This document shows, piece by piece, positions 53,836-63,837 of a DNA stretch of 64,000 nt. Source of the stretch: Typhlomys cinereus (lineage: Eukaryota > Chordata > Mammalia > Rodentia > Platacanthomyidae); contig JALPQD010000513.1 of the NCBI GenBank assembly GCA_023101885.1, forward strand, positions 806,001 through 870,000, read 5' to 3'. The translations under genes were made by a program, and so were the position numbers. The notes beneath the pieces were generated by a model, which was not told the origin of the DNA, did not search any database, and saw only the letters and a program-made list of their open reading frames with translations. Every line of letters starts with the position of its first letter. The first letter of the stretch is position 1.

Positions 53836-54940
53836 GCTGGGTAGGGATGGTGCCCTGTAATTCCTATAATCCTCAGAACTTGCTGACGAGCCAGACCAGC
53901 CCTGTTGATGTTATGAACCTAAGTTTCTGAAAAGATGAACCTACAAGACTGATGAATGGATAGGAGCCTCAATGATGTGGAAAGGACTGGAATGGTGCGG
54001 ATCCAGAACCAGGTTATATTGGACCATTTTTAGCCCCCTTAATAGCCATTTATTACCCACCTCTGTATGTGACCTCACACCCTAGTGACTATTAGATAAA
54101 TCTTTTGGAATATACAACCAGATCCCTGGTTTTTCTCCAATTAAAAGACTGTCATCAGGAAGCATCTAGGGTCTATGTCCGTGATCTCTCCATTTTTCTC
54201 TTATCTGCCTGATGTTTCTGCCAACATATTTGAAAAGTGTCTTGATTTATAGTTTTCTTTATTCTGCAATTATGCGATCTCAAAACAAAAAACTTTTAAC
54301 ACAGTTTTTTTATTATAAACTTTATTCCCTTAAGTTGTTTGGATTCTGTAATCATTTAGCAGTAAGATGAAACTAGCACAGACGCCTTGTTTCAAAAGGA
54401 ACAAGGTAGAAGAGCAATCTAGGATGAATCCCAATATCAACCGCTAGCCTCACATGCATATCCAAGCATGCCCAGTCACACACATACACACACAAAAAAA
54501 AAAAAAATGGAGAAAAGAAAAAAAACTCAGTGACTATAGATGTTTAGGTTTATGTCCGGGTGCTCTATTCTATAGATCTATGTGTATTTCTGTGTCAATA
54601 CCATGCTGGATTTGCTACTATGACTCTGTAGTATCATTTGATACTCTATTTAGGGTTCTTTGGCTATTTGGGATCTTTTGCGCTTCCATATGAACTTATG
54701 GTTTGTTGTCGTTTTTTATTTTGTAAAAAGTATTGTTGGAATTTTGATAGGGAAGACATTAAATCTGTCAGTTGCATGTAGTTATATATTCATTTTCGCA
54801 ACATTAATTCTTTCACTTTATTTTTCATCCTCAGCATTTTAAAATTCATTGTGGAGAACTTTTGGATTTTTTCTTATGTTTTATTTGTTTTGCTTTGTTT
54901 TGTTTTGTTAGTAAGCTATTGTGAACAGGACTTTCTTTCT
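52640..54940 (-). mobile_element. LINE-1, antisense, decayed and interrupted
   Basis: The + strand reads the complement of L1: TTGAGGAACTTCCATATTGA at 52730, TTAATCCCCTGTCAGTTATA at 53103, CACCATTTATTGAAGAGGC at 53653, and TCAATACCATGCTGGATTTG at 54595. The order and orientation place it on the minus strand. Frames are broken and SINEs (about 53230-53395, 53735-53840 and 54390-54505) interrupt it. Confidence 0.85.
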
Positions 54941-55103
54941 GATTTCTTTCTTGGTTTGTGATTGGTATATGAGAAAGCTATTGATTTTTTATGTGGAGAA
55001 AGAATTTTTCACAAGTTTCCCAAACTAAATGTTCTAAGAAAAGGAGAATCTTTTTACGCAAAAAGAATTCAAACTTATTCCTACTTTTCCTTTACGTTTG
55101 CCC

Positions 55104-55348
55104 TTAGGACTGGAGAAATGGCTCAGGGGTTAAGGCTCTGCCCACAAGCAAAAGGTGCTAAGTTCAGATCCCAGGTCCTAAGTAAAACTGCCAGGCGGAA
55201 ATGGCGGCCTGCACTTCCAGCCCTGGTGCGCAGAGCCTGGGAAATCCCAGAGGGAAGCAAAAAGGAGGCGAAATAATCCAAGACAGGGACACACATTTGC
55301 CCTCTAATACACACACACACACACACACAAATAAGTGAATAACTAAAG
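55104..55348 (+). mobile_element. B2-like SINE, subfamily 2, upstream of Mrps15
   Basis: Flanked by TTTACGTTTGCCC (55091-55103) and TTTATGTTTGCCC (55349-55361), one mismatch. It has lost part of the body before the CA tract. Confidence 0.88.
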
Positions 55349-55474
55349 TTTATGTTTGCCCATACCCATCATTTCACAATTATCACAGCTAATGGATATG
55401 AACACTTACTATGTAATCACATTTTGCACGGGAGCACCTGTTAGTCGGCTCCACAACCTACAAGATATTGTTTT

Positions 55475-55595
55475 CTTTGAAGAATGAATACACTGTGGCT
55501 CTGAAAGGTTAAGTGACTTGCCCCCAAAATCTCACAATAAGTGATTGGACTAGTATTTCAGCCCAGTGCTCTTCCAAAATCAGCGCCCTTAGTCA
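55475..55595 (+). mobile_element. MIR-like ancient SINE near the Mrps15 promoter
   Basis: GAATACACTGTGGCTCTGAA, GGTTAAGTGACTTGCCC, then ATTTCAGCCCAGTGCTCTTCC. Confidence 0.85.
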
Positions 55596-55916
55596 CAAAA
55601 GGCTGACCCCGGAGGCTGAAACCCGGGGGTTTGCCGAGGAAGAATACGAGATTGGGGAGAAGGTTCCAGCTAGCCCCACCGAAGCCCCGAAGTAACTGGG
55701 GCCCACGAACCAAGAACACGGAGCAGGATGCGCGGTCACAAAAAATTGACATTTTAAAGTTTTACACCAACCACAAGACCACATCCCCCGACCTGGCCGG
55801 TGACCTGGGTCTCACTCCACCCAACAACTCTCGAAGGGCGGGTCCGCTCGATCCATTCTTTCGGTCCTCGTCTGCTCGCGTCTTGCCCTGGCTCGATTGG
55901 TCGAGTCTGAGCCATC

Positions 55917-55934
55917 ATGGCGGCTCCCATGTAG
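55917..55934 (+). other. Short upstream ORF in the presumed Mrps15 leader
   Basis: ATG-GCG-GCT-CCC-ATG-TAG lies 63 bases before the main ATG (last base of uORF to first base of ATG). It encodes five residues and stops. Its second ATG is followed directly by the stop, a start-stop element. It matters only if transcription starts upstream of it, which is unproven. Confidence 0.4.
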
Positions 55935-55996
55935 CTCGGCGGAGCTGCGGAGAGGACCGAGGCCTCCGCACGAGCCCGGGGGCATCAGAAGTCACC

Positions 55997-56126
55997 ATGC
56001 TGAGGGCCGCGTGGAGGGCGCTGAGCTCGATGGGAGCCCAGACTGCTGCCCAGGTCCCCGTCTTGGTGCGACCGGGTGGAAGGAGCGCCAGGCTTCCCTT
56101 AGCCACCTGCGGCCTGCAGCCTCCTA
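55997..56126 (+). CDS. Mrps15: Mrps15 exon 1, coding part
   Basis: The ATG in context gtcaccATGc starts residues 1-43, the presumed mitochondrial presequence. The donor GTGAGC at 56127 splits a serine codon. The frame stays open past the donor, which makes a spurious long ORF in this CpG island. Confidence 0.93.
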
Positions 56127-59100
56127 GTGAGCCGAGGAGTCGGCGGGAGGCCGTGGGGTTCTCGGGCTGTGTCGGAAGCGGGGGACCCAGACGGGCGAGA
56201 AGAGCGGCGGGAGGCGGAGAGGAAGGGTGGTGGTCGGGAAAGACGCCGGATGAGCGTACAGCGCACGGAGCAGGCAGGGCGAGGGGAATGAGGCGCCTGG
56301 CGCGGTGCGCGCGGCCGGTGCAAGGACGATGCGGGTCTCCGAAGAAAACGGAGGCTGGGCTATTTAAGAAATGCGTCTCGAATCTCTGTTCTGCGTAGGT
56401 CTTGTGCGTGCCGCCCGTGGATACGCCATCCAGAAACCAGGTAGGAGGACTAGGGAGAAACTGCCTGGCGGGCTTGGGGTTGCCAGGAGGTGTGGCTGCT
56501 GCTAGAGTGGCCAGAGGGGCGGGCCAAAAGACCCTTCCATCCACACCGGCTGTGCAGAACTCTAAGCCAAAGCCTTTATGACTTGGGGAGGAGAGCAAGA
56601 GCTAGAACTTTCAGAGGCGCTAAGAGCGAAAATGAATAGCACAAGTGGTGCGCTTCTGACACCACCCCTTCCCACCCCCCGGACCTTCTGGGACTACATT
56701 GCTTTCAGTCTGTCTTTCTGAGATGGAGAATAATCTCCCATTGCGTGTTAGCATGCAAAAGATCCCTCGTACTAGGTAAGTTATTTGAGGCAAGTCACTT
56801 TCTATGAGATGAAATTGTACATTACTGCTGTTGGGAATCATCAAGATAACCCGGGAAAGGCATCCTTAGCCCTGCGCTCAGTGAGCTGTAGCGTATATTT
56901 GTATTTAATCCTGTTAGTGTCATGGGCATAGCAACAGAATAGTCTGCCTAAGAGAACATGATCTCCTCCATGTCTCCACCTCCCCAAGAAGCAGGCACAG
57001 CATACAACGAAACTAAGCCCATCTTGTGAGATATACTCACTCCCTCAAGCTAGTCTCCCTTCCTCAACTTCTCTAATGAGGTCAGCCAGCAAATGTTTGT
57101 TGAGTGTCTAGTCTAGGCTGGACCATGGACCAGAGTCGAACTTCTGTCCACAAAGAACTCATTCTAATCGGAATTTGATAACTGTAGAACTAAGAAAGTA
57201 CAAGAAAGGGACAGACGGTACTGGGGGAAAGCCATCTGTTTCCAGCATGAAATATCAAACCAGGTGTCCACAGAGTTTGCAGAAGAGAAATCGAGCCCAG
57301 AGATATCCATTGCCTTGCTTGAGACCCTGGATGTTTCTCCAAGTCGGGCAGTAGGAAAGAAGAGCCAGGCTCGGGAGGGTGAGCAGCAAGAGTTGACACG
57401 GGGTGTTTTCTGTTCCTGTATTTGACAGTCCAGCCCATGCAAGATGACAAGCTACCCCCTTCCACGCTGATCAGAGACTACCAGAACATCCCTGCGATGG
57501 AGAAGTAAGGATCTACTTGAGAACTTGGGGCTTCCTGGGAGAATGGACAGGAAGTGGGGAAGAGTGACTTCAAGACTGGCCTATTGTGTTCAAAGCTTGA
57601 TTACGGATGAGGCAGAAAGCTACAGAGCCTCAGGTGTGATGAGCATTAGGCAGCAGGAGGAGGTAGCACTCATAGAACTTGACTACTTGCTTTTTTTTTT
57701 TTTTTTTTAGTAATCTGGTAGAGAATTCTCTTCTTTTAGCCTTCACAAGAAGAAATACCCTCTCAGTTTTATAGAGTATTAACTTTCCAAGCCACACATC
57801 TAAGGGACAGAGCTGAGTTTTGAATCTAGTGCCACTAATTAGCACCCCACATCCAAAAGTCACTGTCCTTGTCTGCTCAGTCTTTGTTCTGTATGGTGGG
57901 AGCAGGACTGTCCCTATAGTATCCCCCACTATGCAGACTGGTTTGAAGTGTCTCAGGACATACTAAGCCATGTTCTAGCTGAGGTATCAATCCTCCCTTG
58001 ACCTTCCCTGACACGAGAGACCAGAATACTGGAGCTGTGATTGTCTGTAGTTATCACATGGCTCCTTGTTCTCAGCCCACTAAATTAGAGCTATGCAGAC
58101 TTTTGTTCCCTGGGAAATGGCTCCCCACCACCAGAGAGCTATATTTTTGTAGGAGGAATTGTCAATCATCTTTAACTTTTAAGCTACCATTAAAAACAAC
58201 ATTTCTTCCCCTTCCTTTTCTTCCCAATACTTGTCTCTCATTGTTCTTTTTTTTCCACAGGGTTGATGATGTTGTGAAAAGAATCTTGTCTGTGGAAATG
58301 GCCAGTCAGGTGACTGTCTATGCCACCCTCCCTCTCAGCTGCCATTAGTGATTTCCTTAGGGACACCCCACAACCCTGGTTAGCACCCTACATCCAGTCA
58401 CAGCATTTACCCCACTGTCATCCCATGTCCAATTGTACCTCAGACTGAGCACCTTGAGGACAGAAACAATTTTCTCCTCCACTGTAGCCTAGCCACTGTA
58501 GATGCCCATAAAGATGTATACCTGAGCAAGCGAGTGAATTCTGAGGACATTAGCCAGTGTTTGGCCTTGGGCTCACCTGGATGTGATGAACCAAGGCCAT
58601 GAGGCCCACAGTGAGTTCTGGCCCCAGGCCTCCTAAGCCTAGATAATTGCAACAGGAAAGCTAATTCTTGGGGAGCTGCAGATCACACAGATTATTCTCG
58701 ATTTCTGTCCTCAACAGAGAGAGAAGCTAAAAGTCAAGAAAGAGCAGTTGATGAACAAGATCGTGGCAAATCCTGAGGATACCAGATCCCTGGAGGCTCA
58801 AAGTTGGTCCTGGGGCCCTTGGGAGTTGGAGTACTGGGGGATCTGTTAGCTGGTACAGACCTGACTTAGGGCTCTTGTCTATAAAATGAGGCTTGGGAAG
58901 GGAGAGACGGACCTGGACTCTTGTTACGGTTTTTGGATAATACCTTTAGAGAGTCAGGAATTGTCCTTTCTTAGATTTTGCTTTTCTAGTAAGATAATCC
59001 AAAGTCTTTGAGATTTTGTAGTTTAAAGTACTTTGGGATATATAGAGCCCCTTGGCAATATCAATCCTTTGTTTCTTAAAGGAGGTCTATGCCCCTCCTT

Positions 59101-59901
59101 CCTCTGTACCCAGCTCTCATTCTCTGCGATTTGTGGTTTCAGTTATTGCCTTGACTGTCAGGATCCGCAATTATGAAGAGCATATGCAGAAACATCGAAC
59201 GGTAAGCCCCAAGTTTCACTCACAGATGGATCACAGCACTAGAAGCTGGTGACTGACACCAGAGGGCCCACTCATGAGCTGCAGGAAGTAATACTTGTCC
59301 TCTGCCTTTAGGGAGAAAGGGAGTCTTACAGGCCACTGTGGAGGGCCTAGAGCATGGCCATGGTGCCTCACACATCGTGTGTGCTTAGTAAATATTTGCC
59401 GAGTGCATGGATGAAGTCAGATTGCCCTGTTCAACTCCTAGCTCTGTCATTTCTGCTTAAAGTCACATTTTTATCATTCTTGAGACAGTACCTCATTGTG
59501 CCGTGCAAGCTGGCTTCAAACTCTGGGTCTTCGGGTTCAACCCCCTGGGTGCTGGGATTACAGGGTATTTGCCACCTTCCCAAGGATTTGTGGTTGTGTT
59601 TAGTAAACACATGGTTATACATAGACTGGACCAGCATCATGCTGCCTGGCACCTTCGTGCTCCCGGGAGATGTTGAGCATGGTCATCAAAAACCAGTTTT
59701 GTTCAACTGGGTTATAAAACTCACACCCTCTACAGACTCATTCACAGAATGATACCTGATGCAGAACCATGGTTCTTCCTGCCTTCCCAAGCTGATGGTC
59801 TGTTTTTCCGTGGAAGCCATAGGGGCAGTACAAGGGTAAAATCCAAGATTTGATATCAGAACAGTCAGTACATCCCAATTCAAGACCCAGTCTCAGCACC
59901 C

Positions 59902-59960
<59 letters not shown>

Positions 59961-60989
59961 CGCACATGTACATGCTGAAGGCAGAGGACAACTTTCTAGA
60001 GTCTGTTCTCCTAGCCACCCCATGGATTCTGGGGATTGAATTTAAGATTTTAAAGCATGTGTCCAAACATTTTTACCTACATTCCAAATGATCCTATTTT
60101 TGTTTGTTTGTTTTTGTTGTTGTTTTAGTGGAACTGGGGATTGAATTTGTTACCTCTTGAATATTAGGCAAGCACTCTGCCACTGAGCTACATCCCCACC
60201 CCAGTGCCTACACTTCTCAGGAGGGTTTGTGAATCAGATAAGATTAGATGAGAAAATATCTTCTTCTAAAGTATAGTGATATTGCCATAAGATAAGGGCA
60301 GGTATGGTTGCCACTTCCAGTAGTTCAGCAAGCAGGAACTGAGGCATGAGCTAAGGCCAGTATGGGCTATAGAATGAGACCCTGTCTCAAAACAATAAAA
60401 CAATCAAAGTAACAAAGACTCTTCTATAGGACAAAGCCCACAAACGCCATCTACAGATGAGTATAGACAAAAGGAAAAAGGCCCTCAAAAACCTTCGCAT
60501 GACCAACTATGACGTCTTTGAGAAGACATGCAGGGAGCTGGGGATTGAATACACAATCCCCCCTCTGTATCCCCAGAAGACCCATCGTCGCTACCTGGTC
60601 AAGAAGGCTCTATGTATTCAGGTATGAGTGGGCATGGCTGCTTTGGTGTGCCCCACTGGACTGGGGTGGGAGGGAGAGGTTGTCTGTGATAGAGGTCTGG
60701 AATTGGCCCCTGGCAAGAACCAGATCGCCACCTCCATTGAGAAAGGATGAGGTCTCCATCTGGGGAAGATAGTTCCCACAGACCTGCTCCAAGATCTGAG
60801 GTTTTGCAAACAGTTACAAAGTCTCTTCCCACCCCATTCAACCACCAGGTTTTCCAGGAAGTGCAAAAGCTGAAGAAGCAACGAAGGGCTTTAAAAGCTG
60901 CAGCAGCAGCTGCCCGAAAACAAGACAAACAGGGGGACCCAGAGATCCTCTCCAAAGCCCAACCAGAGGCATCCAAAGAAAACCAATAA
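55997..60989 (+). CDS. Mrps15: Mitochondrial small-subunit ribosomal protein uS15m, complete coding region in 8 exons
   Basis: Nuclear-encoded uS15 protein of the mitochondrial 28S ribosomal subunit, which binds 12S rRNA. Joining 55997-56126, 56399-56440, 57429-57504, 58261-58309, 58718-58802, 59143-59201, 60430-60621 and 60849-60989 gives 257 codons, the same length as human, with no internal stop. The N-terminus ([11 protein letters not shown]) is basic and serine-rich, as expected for a mitochondrial targeting sequence. Landmarks are [32 protein letters not shown] and the uS15 core from about residue 105 to 195 with [12 protein letters not shown] and LGIEYTIPP. The C-terminal tail is basic with an alanine run. 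The gene follows Csf3r on the same strand, as in human, but has its own CpG-rich promoter. Confidence 0.97.
56399..56440 (+). CDS. Mrps15: Mrps15 exon 2 (42 bases)
   Basis: A very short exon between ctgcgtag and GTAGGA. It encodes residues 44-57, [14 protein letters not shown], aligned with the human AARGYVVRKP segment near the presequence cleavage region. Confidence 0.92.
56450..57425 (+). other. Mrps15: Mrps15 intron 2, no clear feature
   Basis: Single-copy-looking intron with no recognised retroposon, in contrast to the surrounding DNA. Confidence 0.5.
57429..57504 (+). CDS. Mrps15: Mrps15 exon 3
   Basis: Acceptor tttgacag and donor GTAAGG. It encodes residues 58-82, including [17 protein letters not shown]. 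Confidence 0.95.
57735..57840 (+). mobile_element. Mrps15: MIR-like remnant in Mrps15 intron 3
   Basis: TCAGTTTTATAGAGTATTAAC, CACACATCTAAGGGACAGAGC and TTTTGAATCTAG keep the MIR order but are diverged. Confidence 0.5.
58261..58309 (+). CDS. Mrps15: Mrps15 exon 4
   Basis: A strong pyrimidine tract precedes the CAG acceptor; the donor is GTGACT. It encodes residues 83-99, [17 protein letters not shown]. Confidence 0.95.
58718..58802 (+). CDS. Mrps15: Mrps15 exon 5
   Basis: Acceptor cctcaacag and a weak donor GTTGGT, required by phase. It encodes residues 100-127 with [19 protein letters not shown], the first helix of the uS15 fold. Confidence 0.93.
59143..59201 (+). CDS. Mrps15: Mrps15 exon 6
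   Basis: Acceptor gtggtttcag and donor GTAAGC. It encodes residues 128-147, [20 protein letters not shown], part of the RNA-binding helices. Confidence 0.95.
59460..60410. mobile_element. Mrps15: SINEs and (GT)n in Mrps15 intron 6
   Basis: Antisense B1-like at 59475-59575, (GT)n at 59905-59959 with antisense B3-like DNA to about 60085, antisense ID-like at 60125-60202 (CACTGAGCTACATCCCCACCCC), and a forward B1-like copy at 60298-60405. Confidence 0.75.
60430..60621 (+). CDS. Mrps15: Mrps15 exon 7: uS15 core
   Basis: Acceptor tctatag and donor GTATGA. It encodes residues 148-211. [20 protein letters not shown] matches the signature region of uS15 proteins, followed by [19 protein letters not shown]. 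Confidence 0.96.
60849..60989 (+). CDS. Mrps15: Mrps15 exon 8, C-terminus
   Basis: Acceptor accaccag; TAA stop at 60987-60989. It encodes residues 212-257, a lysine- and alanine-rich basic tail ([20 protein letters not shown] then a variable end). Confidence 0.96.
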   Translation, partial: VFQEVQKLKKQRRALKAAAAAARKQDKQGDPEILSKAQPEASKENQ

Positions 60990-60990
60990 A
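60985..60990 (+). terminator. Mrps15: Mrps15 polyadenylation signal AATAAA overlapping the stop codon
   Basis: AATAAA spans the last two bases of the final Gln codon, the TAA stop and one base more. No other AATAAA is visible before the antisense SINE at 61036. Cleavage is expected 10-30 bases downstream, giving a 3' UTR of only about 15-30 bases. A U- and GU-rich stretch begins at about 61029. Confidence 0.8.
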
Positions 60991-61035
60991 ATCTGTCTAC
61001 CTTGAAGAACAGAAGGAAAAGATGATGTTCTTTTT

Positions 61036-61046
61036 TGGTTTTTGGG

Positions 61047-61081
<35 letters not shown>

Positions 61082-61320
61082 GTATGTTTCAGAGGCTACT
61101 GTGTGTCCCTGTGGAGGACCAAGGGTGACTTCAGGAATCATCCTGAATTGCTCTTACCTCTTTTTTGCTTCCCTCTAGGATTGCCCAGGCTCCATCCACC
61201 AAGGCCAGAAGTATAGACTGCCATTTCCACCTGGCATTTTTACATGGGACCTGGAATCTGGACTCAGGATCTTCTGTTTGTGAGGCAGAGTCTTAACCCC
61301 TGAGCCATCTCCCCAGCCCC
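61036..61320 (-). mobile_element. B2-like SINE, subfamily 2, just after the Mrps15 polyadenylation site
   Basis: Antisense copy from GGTTTTTGGGTTTTG and (GT)n to GAGCCATCTCCCCAGCCCC. Flanked by GATGATGTTCTTTTT (61021-61035) and GATGGTGTTCTTTTT (61321-61335), one mismatch. Confidence 0.9.
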
Positions 61321-61335
61321 GATGGTGTTCTTTTT

Positions 61336-62085
61336 AGCTCAAGGAAGAAGACAAATTTATTCTTTCACTCTGAGATCACAGGTGTTCTCCAAGGCAAGTC
61401 CCTGCCTCGTTCTATAGGATAGTCAGAGAGAGGGAACAGTCATGTGGCATGTATTCTCAGAGGCAAGGCTAAGCACACAGCAGCACAGTGGACGAGTGGG
61501 TGGCTGGGTGGGAAGGCCAGCTGTTGGGGCTACATTCTGGCTAGACCCCAAACAATGAATAGGAATTTACTGGGAAGAGAAAAGAAAGAACAGCATACAG
61601 GCAGAAGGAATCACAAGGAAAAGGAGTCTAGAAGTACATGCTATGTTCAGGGAGTAGTATGCCGCGGAAACTAAGCTCGAAAGGTAAACGAGCATGCAAA
61701 GTGTGCATACTATCCTCCAGAAAATGGAGAGGTTAACATTCTAAACTACAGGAGTAGTACTAACAGCAGCTGTAGGATCCGTAGATGAGAGAGGAGATTA
61801 AAACAACTTATCATTTAGAAAGAGAAGTGGGGGGATATTAATGTTCTTGGGAAATCTAGAAATCCATATACACGAAGCATTGTGTAGACATTGTCAGGGT
61901 TAGTTAGCCTCCTTCCCCATAAAACCCACCTGAGTTTACTGGTGTGCTTGAAGAAGTCAGAGAAGAGCAGCATCTAAAACTGCGCACAGCAGAGCAGATA
62001 GCAAGGAGGTCAGAGGGCAGGCAGACCCCACATGCTGGAGCGCTCCATTCTCCTTTCACCTCACCTTTAACACCAAGTATAGGTG
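61336..62085. other. Spacer between Mrps15 and the Oscp1 promoter
   Basis: No exon or SINE recognised. Part may belong to the LTR-like element that follows. Confidence 0.4.
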
Positions 62086-62087
62086 GT

Positions 62088-62190
62088 GTCAGCAAGAGAA
62101 AAGCTGGGCATGTGGTCTGGTGATTACTTGCCTGACATGTATGGGATTCTGGGTTCCATATCCTGCTCTGCAAAATACAATTTTCTTACA
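62088..62190 (+). mobile_element. ID-like SINE
   Basis: AAGCTGGGCATGTGGTCTGG head and TTCTGGGTTCCATATCCTGC box. Confidence 0.6.
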
Positions 62191-62194
62191 GATC

Positions 62195-62487
62195 TAGAGA
62201 CTACAAAATACAGAATTAAGGCACTAGCCAATTCTGTTTCTGGTGAGGGTTCTTCCTCACCTCAGAAGTTATCTTCTCAAATGTCTAACATTGGAGTTAG
62301 AGCTTGAACATATAAAAGACAAGGCATATACCCTTTAAATACCCCCGACCCTGCCAGCCATCAAACAGCTCCCTTGTCCCTCGTGGATTTCGAGTCTGGA
62401 TCCATAACTTCTGGGCTCTCTTGCCCCTCACAGAATCCATGTCTGTGAGTTCTGTTCTTTCCTCTAATAAAATCTGCCTTAATCCTC
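62195..62487 (+). mobile_element. LTR-like segment with TATA and polyadenylation motifs
   Basis: ACATATAAAAGACAAGG near 62309, then CTAATAAAATCTGCC near 62465 and an end at CCTCA, the spacing of an LTR promoter and its polyadenylation signal. The 5' boundary and target repeats were not found. Confidence 0.45.
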
Positions 62488-62489
62488 AA

Positions 62490-63180
62490 AAATAAGTAAA
62501 TAACTAAAGGAAAGAAAAACAGGGTATAGAACGTTCAGTCTGTAGCATTGGAAAAAAAACTTTAGACTTTAGAAAGTCCCAAAGGGAGAAAGGTGTGTTG
62601 AAAGTGCTGTCCAAATCCCATTAGGAAGTTTGGGTGCCTTGTTTGGCAGGCTGGACTAGAGCAGCTTGGGAGTTTGAATGACTACAGTCATGTCCATGAA
62701 ATTGCCCAGGGACATTGGATTATGGTTGGCTCTTAGAAAGCGGAACAAGATGATCAGTTCTAGTTTATCCCAGGCTAGATAAGAATCTGTCTCCAAAGAA
62801 AAAGAAATTGCCAGAGGAGGAGTGTAGAAAATTGTGCTATGGTGGGATGGAAAGGATGCTCCTGAAGGCACAAGAGCAACAGAAGTGGAGGGAAAAGTGG
62901 ACAGAAAGCGCCCAGGATCCTGCAGAATAAGTGAGACTGGCTCAGAAGTAAAAATGAACTGTTAGGTGTGTTCTCCAGGTACGCAGGGGAGGCCTGAGCA
63001 GACACCTGCCTAGAGGCCCCATGCCACAGACTCAGGTGCCAACCTTTCAGGTGACTAGCAGAGGAAAATGAGAGGAACACTCCGATCAGGCCTGCAGGAA
63101 AGACTGTTGTAAGTGTTGCCATAAACACCATCTTTCTTAATAGCAGAGCCACCTTTGCTCCCCAAGTTGGCTGGCTATCA
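62490..63180. other. Spacer sequence, no clear feature
   Basis: Nothing recognised. Confidence 0.4.
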
Positions 63181-63184
63181 TTGC

Positions 63185-63300
63185 TATACAAGAACTAGGA
63201 TTCGGAGAAGTTAAGAAATTTATCCCACTTCATACAGCTAATTAGAAAACAATCCTAGCTAGGATTCAAACCCAGCTCTATCTTAACTCCAAAACCCATA
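63185..63300 (+). mobile_element. MIR-like ancient SINE
   Basis: TTCGGAGAAGTTAAGAAATTT, CATACAGCTAATTAG and GGATTCAAACCCAGC follow the MIR order. A short (TA)n follows at 63307-63323. Confidence 0.85.
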
Positions 63301-63837
63301 TACTGTGTATATATATATATATACCATATATAACACTGCCTAGGGAGAAAAGAAAAGGCTAAGAAACTCGCTCTGTACTATGGCAACCTCACATATCCCG
63401 GGGAGCAAGGCAGACTGCAAACACATGAAGACCCAGTATAAGATGATGATAATGTTTATTACAGATGAGAATACTACAGCTGGGAGTAAAAACAATTTCA
63501 AAAAGCTTGGACTACAAAAGAAAAGAAAATGACTAAAGGGTGTAGGATGGAGGAGGTAATGTAAGAAGGGCTTGAGCTTAGCACATGTCAAGGCAAAACT
63601 TTCAGTGGTGTATTTATAAGAAAGAGGTGGTGTGCGTGTTTTCTGAAGAGTGACAGGACAGCTGGAAAGGGGCAGGGATGTGCCAGAGATGGCTCTTGAA
63701 AGTAGCTGCAGCCAGTGTTTGCTCCCCCACACCAGGTGCATGCCAGGACATCTGGACTGATGGATCTACCAGTCAGGGTATGCATACATGCACATTAGCA
63801 CCTTCTGAAACTTGGTCCAGCAGCTAGTGCAGGAAAG
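63300..63837. other. Sequence upstream of the terminal CpG-rich region
   Basis: Moderate GC, no repeat recognised; probably the proximal upstream region of the next gene. Confidence 0.4.

Larger units (their letters stand above)
55600..56345 (+). promoter_or_regulatory. Mrps15: CpG-rich promoter and first-intron region of Mrps15
   Basis: CpG density rises sharply against the CpG-poor surroundings, and GC-rich sequence covers exon 1 and the start of intron 1. An inverted CCAAT box (ATTGG) is at 55896-55900, and a YY1-type motif CATCATGGCGGC is at 55913-55924. No TATA box is seen, which fits a housekeeping gene. The exact start site cannot be read. Confidence 0.8.

Noticed and set aside
52640..54940. 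A protein-coding L1 or novel reverse transcriptase
   Set aside because: Frames are broken throughout and only short ORFs remain; this is a fossil copy.
55631..56398. 255-codon forward ORF and 227-codon reverse ORF across the Mrps15 promoter
   Set aside because: GC-rich islands have few stop codons by chance. The forward ORF merely contains Mrps15 exon 1 and reads through its donor.
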